Source: Paenibacillus apiarius | GTDB lineage: Bacteria; Bacillota; Bacilli; Paenibacillales; Paenibacillaceae | Direction: 5' to 3' | Length of the DNA: 64,000 bases | Assembly (NCBI RefSeq): GCF_017052585.1 | Contig: NZ_JAFFHZ010000001.1 | Coordinates: forward strand, 3,463,001 to 3,527,000 | Shown: positions 38,037 to 47,326 of the stretch, piece by piece | How the letters are laid out: each line of letters opens with the position of its first letter | How positions within the stretch are numbered: the first letter of the stretch is position 1 | Notes under the pieces: model-generated | The model's input: the letters and a program-made list of their open reading frames with translations, nothing else | Databases searched by the model: none | Told to the model about the DNA's origin: nothing | Translations under genes and position numbers: made by a program

Positions 38037-39566
38037 ATGAGTTTTGCGCGGAAATTGTTTTCGGCCGCGAAGCCGACGACGAGAAATTGCGACGGTTATC
38101 CAGCATATGCGCGTTCTGCGGAGGAGCAATATTTGCAGACGCTTTTGACGAATACAATGGGCAATACATTTTACGCGGATCGGAACGAGCTTCTGGAAGA
38201 CGCCAGTCTCATGCATATGGAGATGGCAGAGCGCAATCCGCAGTTCATGGCGAAGGCGCTTGTCTATGCGCGCAATGAAGGCTATATGCGCCTGCAGCCG
38301 CTGTATGGGCTGGCCGTGCTGTCATGTTACCGCTCGGATCTGTTTGCGAAGGTATTTCTGAAGGTAGTCCTCATCCCTTCCGATCTGTCCGACTTCCTTA
38401 CTATCCTGCAGGGCCTGGGACGCGGTGAGGGCGGCCGCGCCGTGAAGCGGCAGGTGAACCGATTCCTGGCGGGCGTCTCGGAATATTGGGCGCTCAAGTA
38501 CAATGGCCGCGGCCGCGGATACAGCCTGGGCGATGCGATTGCTACGGCTCATCCGAAGCCGGCCGACCTGAAGCAGCAGGCGCTGTTCCGGTATTTGCGC
38601 GGTCGCGAGGCGAATCTGGCCTTGCTGCCGCAGGTGGAGGCGCTGGAGAACCTGAAACGCGCGAACACGGAGAAGAAGCAGCTCCGCTGGATTACGCAGG
38701 GGAAGCTTCCCTATTCGACCGTGACGGGAGCCATCAAGCCTACGAAGGCGATATGGGAGGCTTTGCTGTGCCAGATGCCTGCGTTTGCGCTGCTGCGCCA
38801 CCTGAATGCGCTGCTCCGTGCGGGCGTGTTCGAGAACGAGGCGAACTTGCAGTATGCCGTGCAGCGGCTGACCGATCGCGAAGCGCTGGCCAAGGCTAAA
38901 ATATTGCCGTTCCGCTTCGTTCTAGCGTATGAGCAGGTCGACCATCCCGTACTGCGCGACGCGCTGCGGGAGGCGGTGGAGCTGACATTCGGGAATTTGC
39001 CGGAGCTGGGCGAGCAAACCGCGATTTTTCTGGACATCTCAGGCTCGATGAGCGGTGAATATTTGCGCATCGGGTCGGTGTTAGCGCTGGCGCTATACAA
39101 GAAAACGCAGGGCAACTCGCTATTCTGGCTGTTCGACACGAAAGTGCTGGACGCCAAGCCGTCACGGCATGACAGCATCCTGAGCCAGGCGGAGCGCATT
39201 CGAGTCCGCGGGGGAACCGACACCGGAGCGCCGGTGCGGGAGCTTCTCCGGCAGGGGAAGAAGGTCGACCAGCTCATCATCATTACGGATGAGCAGCAGA
39301 ACAGCGGCAGCCCGTTCTATGAGGCCTTGTCTGCCTACCGTGCGCAGGTGAATCCAGAGGTAAAGGCGTTCATCGTGGACATTGCGCCTTACCGGACTGC
39401 GATGGTGCCGCCGCAGGACACGAAAACGCACTACATCTATGGATGGAGCGATAACGTGCTCACGTACATTGCCCAGACCATGCAAGGTTATAAGACGCTT
39501 GTGGAGCGCGTGGAATCAATAACTGTGGAAGAGGCCCGGGATGAGTCGGCGGATGGCCGCGAATAA
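38037..39566 (+). CDS. rsr: Ro60/TROVE-domain RNA-binding protein (Rsr-like)
   Basis: A 509-residue bacterial Ro60 orthologue. The N-terminal two thirds form the TROVE HEAT-repeat ring, with LLTNTMGNTFYADRNELLED and FMAKALVYARNEGYMRLQPL typical of the family. The C-terminal third is a von Willebrand A domain with an intact MIDAS motif DISGSMSGE and RGGTDTGAPV. Ro60 binds Y RNAs and misfolded RNAs and can steer RNase. It lies directly behind three Y-RNA-like genes and before rlaP and rtcB. GGGAGG is 11 nt before the ATG. Confidence 0.93.
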   Translation: MSFARKLFSAAKPTTRNCDGYPAYARSAEEQYLQTLLTNTMGNTFYADRNELLEDASLMHMEMAERNPQFMAKALVYARNEGYMRLQPLYGLAVLSCYRSDLFAKVFLKVVLIPSDLSDFLTILQGLGRGEGGRAVKRQVNRFLAGVSEYWALKYNGRGRGYSLGDAIATAHPKPADLKQQALFRYLRGREANLALLPQVEALENLKRANTEKKQLRWITQGKLPYSTVTGAIKPTKAIWEALLCQMPAFALLRHLNALLRAGVFENEANLQYAVQRLTDREALAKAKILPFRFVLAYEQVDHPVLRDALREAVELTFGNLPELGEQTAIFLDISGSMSGEYLRIGSVLALALYKKTQGNSLFWLFDTKVLDAKPSRHDSILSQAERIRVRGGTDTGAPVRELLRQGKKVDQLIIITDEQQNSGSPFYEALSAYRAQVNPEVKAFIVDIAPYRTAMVPPQDTKTHYIYGWSDNVLTYIAQTMQGYKTLVERVESITVEEARDESADGRE

Positions 39567-39590
39567 GGGCAATAAGAAGGAGGGAAGACC

Positions 39591-40391
39591 ATGTCCGATA
39601 TAAAGCAAACGATATGGCAGGAGCTGCGGCAAATTGAACGGCAGGAGGACGTATGCATCGTATACGCCTGCGAATCCGGCAGCCGGGCATGGGGGTTCCC
39701 GTCGCAGGATAGCGATTACGATGTCCGCTTCCTGTATGTCCGGCCGGTGGACTGGTACTTGTCCATCTTCGAGCGCAGAGACGTCATCGAACGGCCCATC
39801 AGCAACCAGCTTGATATCAACGGCTGGGACTTGCTCAAAGCGCTGCGGCTGTTCCGCAAGTCCAATCCCCCCTTGCTGGAATGGCTGCAGTCGCCGATAC
39901 AATATGAAGAAACGCATTCGGTCGCGGAACAGATCCGCAGCCTGTCTCCGCTCGCCTTTTCGCCCCGATCGTGCATGTACCATTATCTCAACATGGCGAA
40001 GGGAAACTACCGGGAGTATTTGCAAGGGGAACAGGTGAAGATTAAGAAATATTTCTACGTGCTCCGTCCGATATTGGCGTGCGGCTGGATTGAAAAGCAC
40101 AACGCAATGCCCCCGATGGAATTCGGCGTTTTGGTGCGCGAGCTGCTGCCGGATGGCAGCGATCTGCGGGAAGCAGTGGATCAATTGCTGGCACGGAAAA
40201 TGTCCGGGGAGGAACTTGACTGCGAATCGAGAATACAATCCATTAATGAGTTTATTGAAGAGCGCATCGATTATTATGGGCGTGCGGCCGTTAACCTGAA
40301 ATCTATGGAGGGGCGGCAACGGCAGGATCGGGCTTTGGATGAGCTGTTTCGGGCGGCGCTCCGGGAAGTGTGGGCGCAGCAGAAGGGATAG
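39591..40391 (+). CDS. RlaP-type nucleotidyltransferase (RNA repair)
   Basis: A 266-residue polymerase-beta-fold nucleotidyltransferase. The active-site motif is ESGSRAWGFPSQDSDYDVRF (residues 28-47): Gly-Ser followed by the Asp-x-Asp metal ligands. The rest is helical with CMYHYLNMAKGNYREYLQGE and KKYFYVLRPILACGWIE, matching the RlaP/YcgL family often found with RtcB in RNA-repair operons. AAGGAGG lies 7 nt before the ATG. It probably adds or restores nucleotides at broken RNA ends before ligation by RtcB. The acceptor is unknown. Confidence 0.85.
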   Translation: MSDIKQTIWQELRQIERQEDVCIVYACESGSRAWGFPSQDSDYDVRFLYVRPVDWYLSIFERRDVIERPISNQLDINGWDLLKALRLFRKSNPPLLEWLQSPIQYEETHSVAEQIRSLSPLAFSPRSCMYHYLNMAKGNYREYLQGEQVKIKKYFYVLRPILACGWIEKHNAMPPMEFGVLVRELLPDGSDLREAVDQLLARKMSGEELDCESRIQSINEFIEERIDYYGRAAVNLKSMEGRQRQDRALDELFRAALREVWAQQKG

Positions 40392-40422
40392 CCACGGCAG
40401 ACAGGTTAGGAGAGTGAAGCAA

Positions 40423-41649
40423 ATGGCATATGAAACAATTGCAGGCGTGCGGGTATGGGGCAAGCCGGAGGAGAGCGCAGTCGCCCAAGCGAAGACGTGC
40501 GCGCGTAACGGCCGCGTCGTGCAGGCGCTCTTAATGGCAGACCATCATAAGGGCTACAGCCAACCGATTGGGGGCGTCGTCGTCTATGACGGCCAAATCT
40601 CCCCTTCCGGCGTCGGCTACGATATCGGATGCGGCAACAAGGCGGTGCGGACGAACTTGTCCGCTGCCGACATCAAGCCGCGCATCGGCGCCATCATGGA
40701 CGAGATAGCGAAGAAGATATCGTTCGGCGTTGGCCGGCACAACGATGAGAAGGTGGACCACGAGCTGTTCGACGACCCGGATTGGAACGTCTATATGTCC
40801 ATCGGGCGTCAAGAGCATGACAAGCTGAAGGCGCTGGCCCGCGGCCAGCTGGGAACGGTCGGCAGCGGCAACCACTATGTCGATCTGTTCGAGGAATACG
40901 GAACGGGCGCGCTATGGATCGGGAATCACTTCGGGAGCCGCGGCTTCGGGCACAAGACGGCCAGCGGATTCTTGAATTTGGCTGCGGGGCGGGACTTTCT
41001 GGGCAAGGCGCCCGGCGAAAGCATGGATCAGCCGCCGGTGCTGCTTGAGCTGGAGAGCGAGCTTGGCGATATGTACTATCGGGCAATGAAGCTGGCAGGA
41101 CGTTACGCATACGCGGGACGGGACTATGTCATCCGTCAGGTGCTGTCTCTCCTCGGTGCGGAGGCTGATTTTGAAGTGCACAACCATCACAACTACGCGT
41201 GGAAAGAGCAGCATGGCGGCCGCGGCACGATTGTCGTGCGCAAAGGAGCCACTCCGTCGGCGCCAGGCCAGCTCGGCTTCATCGGCGGCAGCATGGGCGA
41301 CATCTCGGTCATTATCCGCGGGAAGGATACGGACGAGAACCGGGATTCCTATTATAGCACCGTGCATGGAGCGGGCCGCATCATGAGCCGCACCCAAGCA
41401 GCCGGCAAAATGAACTGGAAGACGCGGACCCGAACGGGCGGACAGATTGCGCCAGAGCAAATGCGCGCGGCCGTTCGGAGCTTCGGCGTCGAGCTGCGCG
41501 GAGCGGGCACTGACGAGAGCCCGTTCGTGTACCGCAAGCTGCAGGATGTGCTGGACGCCCATCAGAACACGATCGAAGTGCTGCACGTGCTGAAGCCGAT
41601 TGGCGTCTGCATGGCCGGGGCTGACGAGTTCGATCCGTACAAGGATTAA
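40423..41649 (+). CDS. rtcB: RNA-splicing/repair ligase RtcB
   Basis: A 408-residue RtcB, which joins 2',3'-cyclic phosphate or 3'-phosphate ends to 5'-OH ends with GTP and Mn2+. Seen are the metal-binding Cys in GVGYDIGCGNKAVRTNL, the His-rich HNHHNYAWKEQHGGRG and GNHFGSRGFGHK, the guanylylated His in VHGAGRIMSRTQA, and the C-terminal KPIGVCMAG. Start choice: AGGAGAG is 8 nt before ATG 40423; the open frame upstream overlaps rlaP. No archease gene is next to it. It closes the Ro60-RlaP-RtcB operon, whose terminator is split by an insertion element 75 nt downstream. Confidence 0.95.
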   Translation: MAYETIAGVRVWGKPEESAVAQAKTCARNGRVVQALLMADHHKGYSQPIGGVVVYDGQISPSGVGYDIGCGNKAVRTNLSAADIKPRIGAIMDEIAKKISFGVGRHNDEKVDHELFDDPDWNVYMSIGRQEHDKLKALARGQLGTVGSGNHYVDLFEEYGTGALWIGNHFGSRGFGHKTASGFLNLAAGRDFLGKAPGESMDQPPVLLELESELGDMYYRAMKLAGRYAYAGRDYVIRQVLSLLGAEADFEVHNHHNYAWKEQHGGRGTIVVRKGATPSAPGQLGFIGGSMGDISVIIRGKDTDENRDSYYSTVHGAGRIMSRTQAAGKMNWKTRTRTGGQIAPEQMRAAVRSFGVELRGAGTDESPFVYRKLQDVLDAHQNTIEVLHVLKPIGVCMAGADEFDPYKD

Positions 41650-41715
41650 TATGAGCCTTTGAAGCGGCCACTTGGGCGGGACAAGGGCTCATTGCATTGC
41701 GGAATGCGCCGGTAA

Positions 41716-41731
41716 GAAAAAAACTGAGGAG
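41716..41731. terminator. Left half of a split terminator
   Basis: AAAAAAACTGAGG (41717-41729) is the 5' arm of a hairpin whose 3' arm CCTCAGTTTTTTTT lies at 43042-43055, beyond the insertion element. Removing the element and one GGAG target copy restores a perfect hairpin with a 9-10 nt loop that would terminate both rtcB and the convergent SLH gene. Confidence 0.85.
41728..41731 (+). repeat. Target-site duplication GGAG (left)
   Basis: The 4-bp GGAG directly before the element is repeated directly after it at 43030-43033, the mark of IS3-type insertion. Confidence 0.75.
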
Positions 41732-41815
41732 TGGTATTATCCCCTTTAAGTAGACACTCAAAAAAAACCTTGTGCTATCATGAGGAACAAGAGTGAACTT
41801 GGAGGGGATTTTTCT

Positions 41816-42157
41816 ATGGCTAGAAAGGGACAAGTGTTTCAACAGTATACCGAAGAATTCAAACTAGCAGCAGTCAAAGCGTATTTAGAAGGGAAGTCCA
41901 GCTATAAAACGGTAGCGGAAAAGTTAGAAATCAGAAACTGTACCCAATTAAAAGTATGGGTAAGGAAGTGGCAGCATGGAGAAGCGTTCGATATCCGTAA
42001 AGGGGTATCGAATCCTCTTAAGGGACGTCCGCGTACAGCCTTTGACACTGTGGAACAAGAACGGGATTATTTGAAAGCACAGGTCGATTACTTAAAAAAG
42101 CGGTATCCAAATCTGGTAAAGGAGGCACGCTCCGTTCGCAGGATAACTACCAAGTGA
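41816..42157 (+). CDS. IS3-family transposase OrfA
   Basis: A 113-residue DNA-binding subunit. Helix-turn-helix: YTEEFKLAAVKAYLEGKSSY followed by KTVAEKLEI, then a leucine-zipper-like RDYLKAQVDYLKKRY. GGAGGGG is 9 nt before ATG 41816. The slippery heptamer AAAAAAG (42094-42100) would move ribosomes to the -1 frame and produce the OrfAB transposase. The bridging frame reads KKAVSKSGKGGTLRSQDNYQ, confirming the fusion. Confidence 0.9.
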   Translation: MARKGQVFQQYTEEFKLAAVKAYLEGKSSYKTVAEKLEIRNCTQLKVWVRKWQHGEAFDIRKGVSNPLKGRPRTAFDTVEQERDYLKAQVDYLKKRYPNLVKEARSVRRITTK

Positions 42158-42993
42158 TTGAAGAGCTGCGTGATCTCTATGATGTTACGCGTTTGTTAGC
42201 CATTGCGGGGGTACCTAGGGCTAGTTATTACAAGTGGCGAGCGACACGGTCATTAAGGGCCGAAAGACAAACAAGGGATCACGAGATCAAGGAGCACATG
42301 ATGGCTATTCACTTTGCGCACCCCTATTTTGGATATCCTCGTATGATGACAGCTTTATGGGAGGCTGGTTATCGTATTAACCATAAAAAAGTATGGCGGC
42401 TTATGAAGGAATTATCTATCCAGTCCGTCATTCGCAAGAAACGAAAGCGTTCTAGTTCTACGCCTTCCGTCGTGTATCCTAACCGATTGAAGCGTCAATT
42501 CCATGCTGTAGGTCCGCAGCAGAAGCTAGTCACCGATATTACGTATATCTCCGACGGCACACGCTTTTATTACCTGTCGGCGATACAAGATCTGTTCAAC
42601 AATGAAATTGTGGCTTGGCAATTATCCGAGCGAAACGACGTAAAGCTGGTGCTGGATACGATTGAGCAGTGGACACGAAAAAGAGACGTTTCGGAAGCCG
42701 TGCTCCATTCGGATCAGGGCTTCCAGTACACGTCTCAGGCCTACAACTCACGATTGGAAGCATTCAGCGTCAAAGGCAGCCACTCTCGCAAAGCAACCTG
42801 CCTGGATAACGCCTGCATCGAATCCTTCTTTTCGCATCTCAAAACAGAGAAGTTGTATCTTCACCAGTGTACGTCAGAAGCTGAGATTCTTCAAGCTGTA
42901 GAAGAGTATATCTACTTTTATAATTATCAGCGCTTTCAAGCCAAACTCAAACAGCGCGCGCCAATTGAGTATCGGCACGCGCTGGCTGCATAG
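42154..42993 (+). CDS. IS3-family transposase OrfB (DDE integrase domain)
   Basis: A 279-residue catalytic part. HTH_21-type helix VTRLLAIAGVPRASYYKWRA is at the N-terminus, and the rve integrase core carries the DDE triad: D in LVTDITYIS, D in VLHSDQGFQYTS and E in NACIESFFSHLK. The visible GTG at 42154 overlaps the orfA stop by 4 nt, but the active product is probably the frameshifted OrfAB. Confidence 0.92.
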   Translation: MIEELRDLYDVTRLLAIAGVPRASYYKWRATRSLRAERQTRDHEIKEHMMAIHFAHPYFGYPRMMTALWEAGYRINHKKVWRLMKELSIQSVIRKKRKRSSSTPSVVYPNRLKRQFHAVGPQQKLVTDITYISDGTRFYYLSAIQDLFNNEIVAWQLSERNDVKLVLDTIEQWTRKRDVSEAVLHSDQGFQYTSQAYNSRLEAFSVKGSHSRKATCLDNACIESFFSHLKTEKLYLHQCTSEAEILQAVEEYIYFYNYQRFQAKLKQRAPIEYRHALAA

Positions 42994-43029
42994 CTTTTTT
43001 CATCTGTCTACTTGACAGGGGTATGACCA

Positions 43030-43055
43030 GGAGGCAAACAACCTCAGTTTTTTTT
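43030..43055. terminator. Right half of the split terminator
   Basis: After the GGAG target copy come GCAAACAA and CCTCAGTTTTTTTT. The 5' partner arm is now 1.3 kb away at 41717-41729, so a local hairpin can no longer form. Confidence 0.85.
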
Positions 43056-43063
43056 CTTATTGC

Positions 43064-43699
43064 TTAAATCGCAGGAAGACTGGCCGGATTAGTCGGCTCT
43101 TGCGGTCTTTCCAGCAATCCGCCAATCCCGTATTCATATAGGTTCTTCACGAACTGCAATGCTTCTGCACGAGTCAATTCTTTATCGCCATTGAAGCTTG
43201 TGAGCGACATTTGATTCGGATCACTGCCGTTTGCAAGGCCGAATGCAAGCGTATAATGAATGGCATCATCACCCTTGAAGTTAACGCCTTCGGCAGCAGC
43301 AAGCAACTCAGCCACTTGTTGGCGGAGAATCGTCTTGTTTCTCGGCTCAACATCGGCATAGCTTTTTACAGGATAATTCATTTCTTTTGCTTTTTCATAG
43401 TAAGCATCTGACCAAATCTGATTTTGTCCGGTTGTCAGGTTTGGCTCGAAAGTGCGGAGCAGCATGGCAAGGAATTCAGCTTCCGTAACCGTTTTGTTGG
43501 GTTTGAATGAGCCATCCGCATAACCGGTGACTACGCCTTGCGATAACCCCCATTGTACTGCAGCTTCATACCATGCCCCTTGCGTGCCATCGGCAAATGA
43601 GACGGCGCCTGCTGCATGAAGGGCTTGAGGAGCAGCAGCTCCAATAAGAGATATAATAAGTGCTGCAGCGGCTGCCTTAGAGAATGCTGTCGTTTTCAT
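43064..43699 (-). CDS. Secreted SLH-domain protein
   Basis: A 211-residue exported protein. Signal peptide: MKTTAFSKAAAAALIISLIG with cleavage likely after LHAAG. Two to three S-layer-homology repeats follow: WYEAAVQWGLSQGVVTGYAD with GSFKPNKTVTEAEFLAMLLR, then YYEKAKEMNYPVKSYADV and a third with FNGDKELTRAEALQFVKNLY. SLH domains bind pyruvylated cell-wall polymer, so it is probably wall-attached. Start choice: AGGAGATTTCACC precedes ATG 43699. Its former terminator, shared with rtcB, is split by the insertion element. Confidence 0.85.
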   Translation of the reverse strand: MKTTAFSKAAAAALIISLIGAAAPQALHAAGAVSFADGTQGAWYEAAVQWGLSQGVVTGYADGSFKPNKTVTEAEFLAMLLRTFEPNLTTGQNQIWSDAYYEKAKEMNYPVKSYADVEPRNKTILRQQVAELLAAAEGVNFKGDDAIHYTLAFGLANGSDPNQMSLTSFNGDKELTRAEALQFVKNLYEYGIGGLLERPQEPTNPASLPAI

Positions 43700-43780
43700 G
43701 GTGAAATCTCCTGTCCTGGTGCATAAAATATTCATGAATTCCTTACAAGAGAGCTGGATCGCATCAGCTCTCTTTAGATT

Positions 43781-45889
43781 TTATCGAGTGGTAAACTCTA
43801 AAGTCAGAGGATTTTTCAAGTCGTAGGCAACATTCGAATTTAAGCTTGGTTTGCCTTGTACCGTCTTGTCTATGACAAGGGTGAATGTTTCTTGCGAAGG
43901 AAACGTTCCGCTTCCTGGCGTGACGAAAATGCGATTCCACAGGACATAGATGTTGATATCTTTCACCACTTCGCCTTTTCCATTTACAACAAAGACATTT
44001 TCGCCCGGTTTAATGGATGACGGATCGATATATTTGTAGTTCGGGCTCTTCATGGCAACTTGAAGACTGACACTGATCGGAGTGTGTGGATGAACCTGAC
44101 TTTTTGCCGGAATATCTTTCACGCCCAGCTTCTGCTTGATTGTCTCCAATTTCTCTTGGTATTCCTTGCGTTTTTCCTTATTGAATAGAGCTTTAAACGC
44201 AAACTTGGCTTCCATGAAGTCAGCAATGGTTGGCTCCTTTTCCGCTTGCTCAGTCTTGGTGGTTCCTGCATGCGACTGTATTTTTTTTGGCTGCGAGGCA
44301 ACGGAATCACCGCCAGCAGCAGCAGGGGAACTGCCACCCGATGGAGGAGTTGTGCGGTTCATCGGCATAGCTTCTTTGTAGGGAAGCGGTACAGGTGCCG
44401 TTGTAACTGGCGCTTGTGGCACGTTTGGGCCGGTTGCAGGAGCTGTAATATCCACTGGCGTCTTGGAAGATATACTATCACTCGTCGTTCCGGCAATGAA
44501 TTGACCGAAGGATTCTGTTCCTGAAGCATCAACGGTTGTTAACCGGAAGTTATAGGTGGTAGAAGGAGCAAGTCCCCTTACTTCGTATACAGTTCCGGTA
44601 ACGGAATGAACGAACTCCCCATTCATGTAGAGATGCACTTTGTCGTATTTTGCATGAAGCGGATTCGTCCATGAGAGAGATAGTGTAGTTTCCGTGTTAC
44701 CCGTCACTTGCAAGTTGGTGACTTCTGCTGGCGGGACTTCGCCGATGTGCGCAAACGTAGCCAAACCATATCCGTAATCATCATCCCGGCCCGGCGCCCC
44801 CAGATCAATGGCATGCTTCTTCAATTCTTCACGCAATTGAACGTTTGTCATGAAAGGATACTCCTGCTTCAGCAGAGCCAGCATGCCTGTAACGTGAGGG
44901 GCGGCCTGTGACGTTCCGGAAGTAATCCCGTAGCGATTATTGAGATATGTTGAAAGGATGTCATCGCCTGGAGCCGCAAACTCAAGCTCTGATCCTCTGG
45001 ATGAAGAGGCGGATTGAATATTGTTTTCGTCGATAGACCCGACTGCAATTACGCTATCGTATTTTGCCGGATATTGCACGGGGGTTGTACCTGTGTTTCC
45101 TGCCGCAGCAACAATAATGATTCCTTGGGCATAAGCCTGCTCAAGCAGATCGCGAAAAAGCTGAACATCCTTGTCGATTTCAAACGACAGGTTGATAATG
45201 TCCATCTTGTTTTGAATGGACCATTCAATTCCCTTCATAACATCGGAAAGGCTTCCTTTACCGTCTTGTTTTACTGATTTTACGGCATATAGTTCGATGT
45301 CTGGCGCGATTCCTGCTATCCCCCTGCCGTTATGCTTGGAGGCGATAATGCCTGCAACATGGGTTCCATGACCATTATCATCGTCGTAAGAGGACGTATA
45401 GCTTACGGTCGAAATACCGCCTGCAATCGTTAATTCGTCATGTGCGGCAATACCAGAGTCGATTACGGCAACTTTGACGCCTGCTCCCTTATATCCTCTA
45501 TCCCACATTTTTGTAGGTTGGACAGCTTGGAAGTTCCATTTGAACAGCTCCTGTGGAATAGGCGTTGTTACGCTTGCAGATGCAACATCATCTTCAGCGA
45601 GTTGAATGGGGGCATTTCGCTCTATATACGAAATGTTGGGATCGGATGCCAACGCTTTAATGTTCGCGCTTGTAACCGTAGCGGATATGGCTGGAATCAA
45701 ATCGAACGCATGGTTGATATTTACGCTTTCCTTAATTATGGCGGACTTGCCCGCTTCATTTTTATACATGACAATTACTTTTTGTTCCGTTCCTGCTTGC
45801 CGGTCCCTTGCATGCGCGAATCCTGCGTGAAACAGCAGCAGAAAAATCGTGAGGACAGCTGCGGCGATTTTACTTGATCTCCTGCTCAT
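43781..45889 (-). CDS. Secreted subtilisin-like serine protease with Fn3 domain
   Basis: A 702-residue exported S8 peptidase. A signal peptide covers residues 1-27, and an inhibitor-I9-type propeptide runs to about 97. The catalytic domain has Asp144 (VAVIDSGIAAHDE), His174 (DDNGHGTHVAGI) and Ser327 (ITSGTSQAAPHVTG). After it comes one fibronectin III domain (about 385-470), a Pro/Thr/Ala-rich linker and a C-terminal domain of about 150 residues with beta-strand character that is not recognised. It lies between the SLH protein and the LPMO gene on the same strand, each separately spaced. Confidence 0.92.
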   Translation of the reverse strand: MSRRSSKIAAAVLTIFLLLFHAGFAHARDRQAGTEQKVIVMYKNEAGKSAIIKESVNINHAFDLIPAISATVTSANIKALASDPNISYIERNAPIQLAEDDVASASVTTPIPQELFKWNFQAVQPTKMWDRGYKGAGVKVAVIDSGIAAHDELTIAGGISTVSYTSSYDDDNGHGTHVAGIIASKHNGRGIAGIAPDIELYAVKSVKQDGKGSLSDVMKGIEWSIQNKMDIINLSFEIDKDVQLFRDLLEQAYAQGIIIVAAAGNTGTTPVQYPAKYDSVIAVGSIDENNIQSASSSRGSELEFAAPGDDILSTYLNNRYGITSGTSQAAPHVTGMLALLKQEYPFMTNVQLREELKKHAIDLGAPGRDDDYGYGLATFAHIGEVPPAEVTNLQVTGNTETTLSLSWTNPLHAKYDKVHLYMNGEFVHSVTGTVYEVRGLAPSTTYNFRLTTVDASGTESFGQFIAGTTSDSISSKTPVDITAPATGPNVPQAPVTTAPVPLPYKEAMPMNRTTPPSGGSSPAAAGGDSVASQPKKIQSHAGTTKTEQAEKEPTIADFMEAKFAFKALFNKEKRKEYQEKLETIKQKLGVKDIPAKSQVHPHTPISVSLQVAMKSPNYKYIDPSSIKPGENVFVVNGKGEVVKDINIYVLWNRIFVTPGSGTFPSQETFTLVIDKTVQGKPSLNSNVAYDLKNPLTLEFTTR

Positions 45890-46215
45890 GTGTTCATATT
45901 TCTCCCCTCGTTATTTTTGTCTGAAATTTGGTTAGTTCATTTGAATCATCCTTTCTCCTATGAGTTTGGCAGATTCCCTTTATAGATCATAATAGTTTAT
46001 ATAGAAATAAAGGGAGCTAAATAGAGTAATCGGAAGATAAAAGATGCAATTTAAGTGGAATATGTAACCAAATCCCAGTAAATCATGGCAATGACCGCTT
46101 TACCTTGTTCGGTTGTCCCCTGACCACAAAAGAGCGGCATCAGCGCGTCCTAATTCGTTGCTGCCCGCGCTTGTTTCAACTCTCATGCATGACCGCATTT
46201 CTCATCCGCTGCACA
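45890..46215. other. Gene-free stretch upstream of the subtilase gene
   Basis: No supported gene. It must hold the promoter of the subtilase gene (minus strand). Fragmentary open frames at 46080-46200 show no recognisable domain. Confidence 0.4.
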
Positions 46216-46253
46216 TGAAAAAAGACTAACGACGGAAGCCCATCGTTAGTCTT
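46216..46253 (-). terminator. Terminator of the LPMO gene
   Basis: AAGACTAACGA (46222-46232) pairs perfectly with TCGTTAGTCTT (46243-46253); the minus strand continues TTTTT. It lies 27 nt after the LPMO stop. Confidence 0.88.
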
Positions 46254-46279
46254 AATCGTTATGGATATATACGTTGGCG

Positions 46280-47326
46280 TTAATTTACGGCGAGCCATAC
46301 GTCAGACTTGCCTGGCTCTTCGCCCTGTGTCCACCAGCGCGCTTCATAGGAGACGCCCTTGTGCGTCACCCGGTTGCCGGTGACATACACTTTGCCAGCT
46401 TCCCAGGCTGGATAGACACTGCTATCGTTCGACGTCTTGACCGTCAGCCCAGCGGATGGGGCCGACTTGTTCCCGCTTGTGTCCACGGCGAGGACGGTAT
46501 ACGTATATGACGTATTCGCGGTTAGCCCAGAATCGGTATAGGAGGTTCCGGTTGCCTTGCCGACGAGTTGCCCGTTGCGGTACACTTCATATTCCTTAAT
46601 CCCGTTCGGTGAAGAAGAGGCGGTCCAATTGAGTGTGACGCTTGTCGTCGTGTGAGATGGGGATGCGACATTTACCGGTACTGTCGGCAATTGTCCGCCG
46701 GAGCCGTCGTTAACCAAGTTAACGTCGATGACTTGGTAGAAGGCATTGACAGTATCGGCGATCTCCCAGACGCCAAGAATAACATGGTAGCCGCTGCGGT
46801 CGGTAGGCACGCTGCATTGATGCGTGACCTTATTCGACGGTTTTGCGCCGCCATCATTGAAGGAACAGAACAGCTCCAGATTGGCGCGGGCGAGCGGCTG
46901 ATTCGGATTCCAATCTTTTTTTGTAATGTAATATTTCCATTCTCTCGTAGCGTGCGGCGCGGTCAAATGCCATTTGAATGTGTTGGTGCCGCCATTCAAG
47001 GTGACTTTGTTCCAACGCGTCGCAGTTTGCGCGTCAAGCTCCGGGAATACGCCGCCGCCGGCGATGTGTCCGTCAGCAGGGCCGCCCAATGGGAACGAGC
47101 CCGGCCCTTCTACGCTTTGCGGTTCATATTGCACTTGACCGCAGTTCGTGTTCAGCCCTTGCTTGCATTGAAGAGCGCGGCTGGCAGGCGATTCGATATA
47201 TCCATGTGCTGATGCGGTGTCTGCGAACGCGAGCGTACAGGCTATACCGAGCAGCATAGCGGCAAAAGCGACGAATAATGGCGATACTTTGGATAACATG
47301 TGGTTCCAAACGCGTGAATCAGTCAT
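46280..47326 (-). CDS. Lytic polysaccharide monooxygenase, AA10 (chitin-active type) with Fn3 and CBM5/12
   Basis: A 348-residue secreted copper enzyme that oxidatively cleaves crystalline chitin (or cellulose). A signal peptide ends at ADTASA, exposing His41 as the mature N-terminus ([10 protein letters not shown]), the first ligand of the histidine brace. His125 in [11 protein letters not shown] is the second. Conserved cysteines and [13 protein letters not shown] confirm the AA10 domain (41-208). A fibronectin III domain (about 215-300) and a C-terminal carbohydrate-binding module with [20 protein letters not shown] and [13 protein letters not shown] follow. AGGAGG precedes the ATG. A near-consensus cre site lies upstream, so carbon catabolite repression is likely. 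Confidence 0.93.
   Translation of the reverse strand: MTDSRVWNHMLSKVSPLFVAFAAMLLGIACTLAFADTASAHGYIESPASRALQCKQGLNTNCGQVQYEPQSVEGPGSFPLGGPADGHIAGGGVFPELDAQTATRWNKVTLNGGTNTFKWHLTAPHATREWKYYITKKDWNPNQPLARANLELFCSFNDGGAKPSNKVTHQCSVPTDRSGYHVILGVWEIADTVNAFYQVIDVNLVNDGSGGQLPTVPVNVASPSHTTTSVTLNWTASSSPNGIKEYEVYRNGQLVGKATGTSYTDSGLTANTSYTYTVLAVDTSGNKSAPSAGLTVKTSNDSSVYPAWEAGKVYVTGNRVTHKGVSYEARWWTQGEEPGKSDVWLAVN

Larger units (their letters stand above)
41732..43029 (+). mobile_element. IS3-family (IS150-group-like) insertion sequence, 1298 bp
   Basis: Complete-looking element bounded by imperfect inverted repeats of about 27 bp that begin TGGT and share CCCC and AAGTAGACA (left 41732-41758, right 43003-43029), with TG...CA ends. 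It carries orfA and orfB in the -1 frame arrangement with an A6G slippery site at 42094-42100 and a GGAG target duplication. Both reading frames are intact, so it is probably active or recently moved. The base composition is more AT-rich than the neighbours. Confidence 0.92.
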
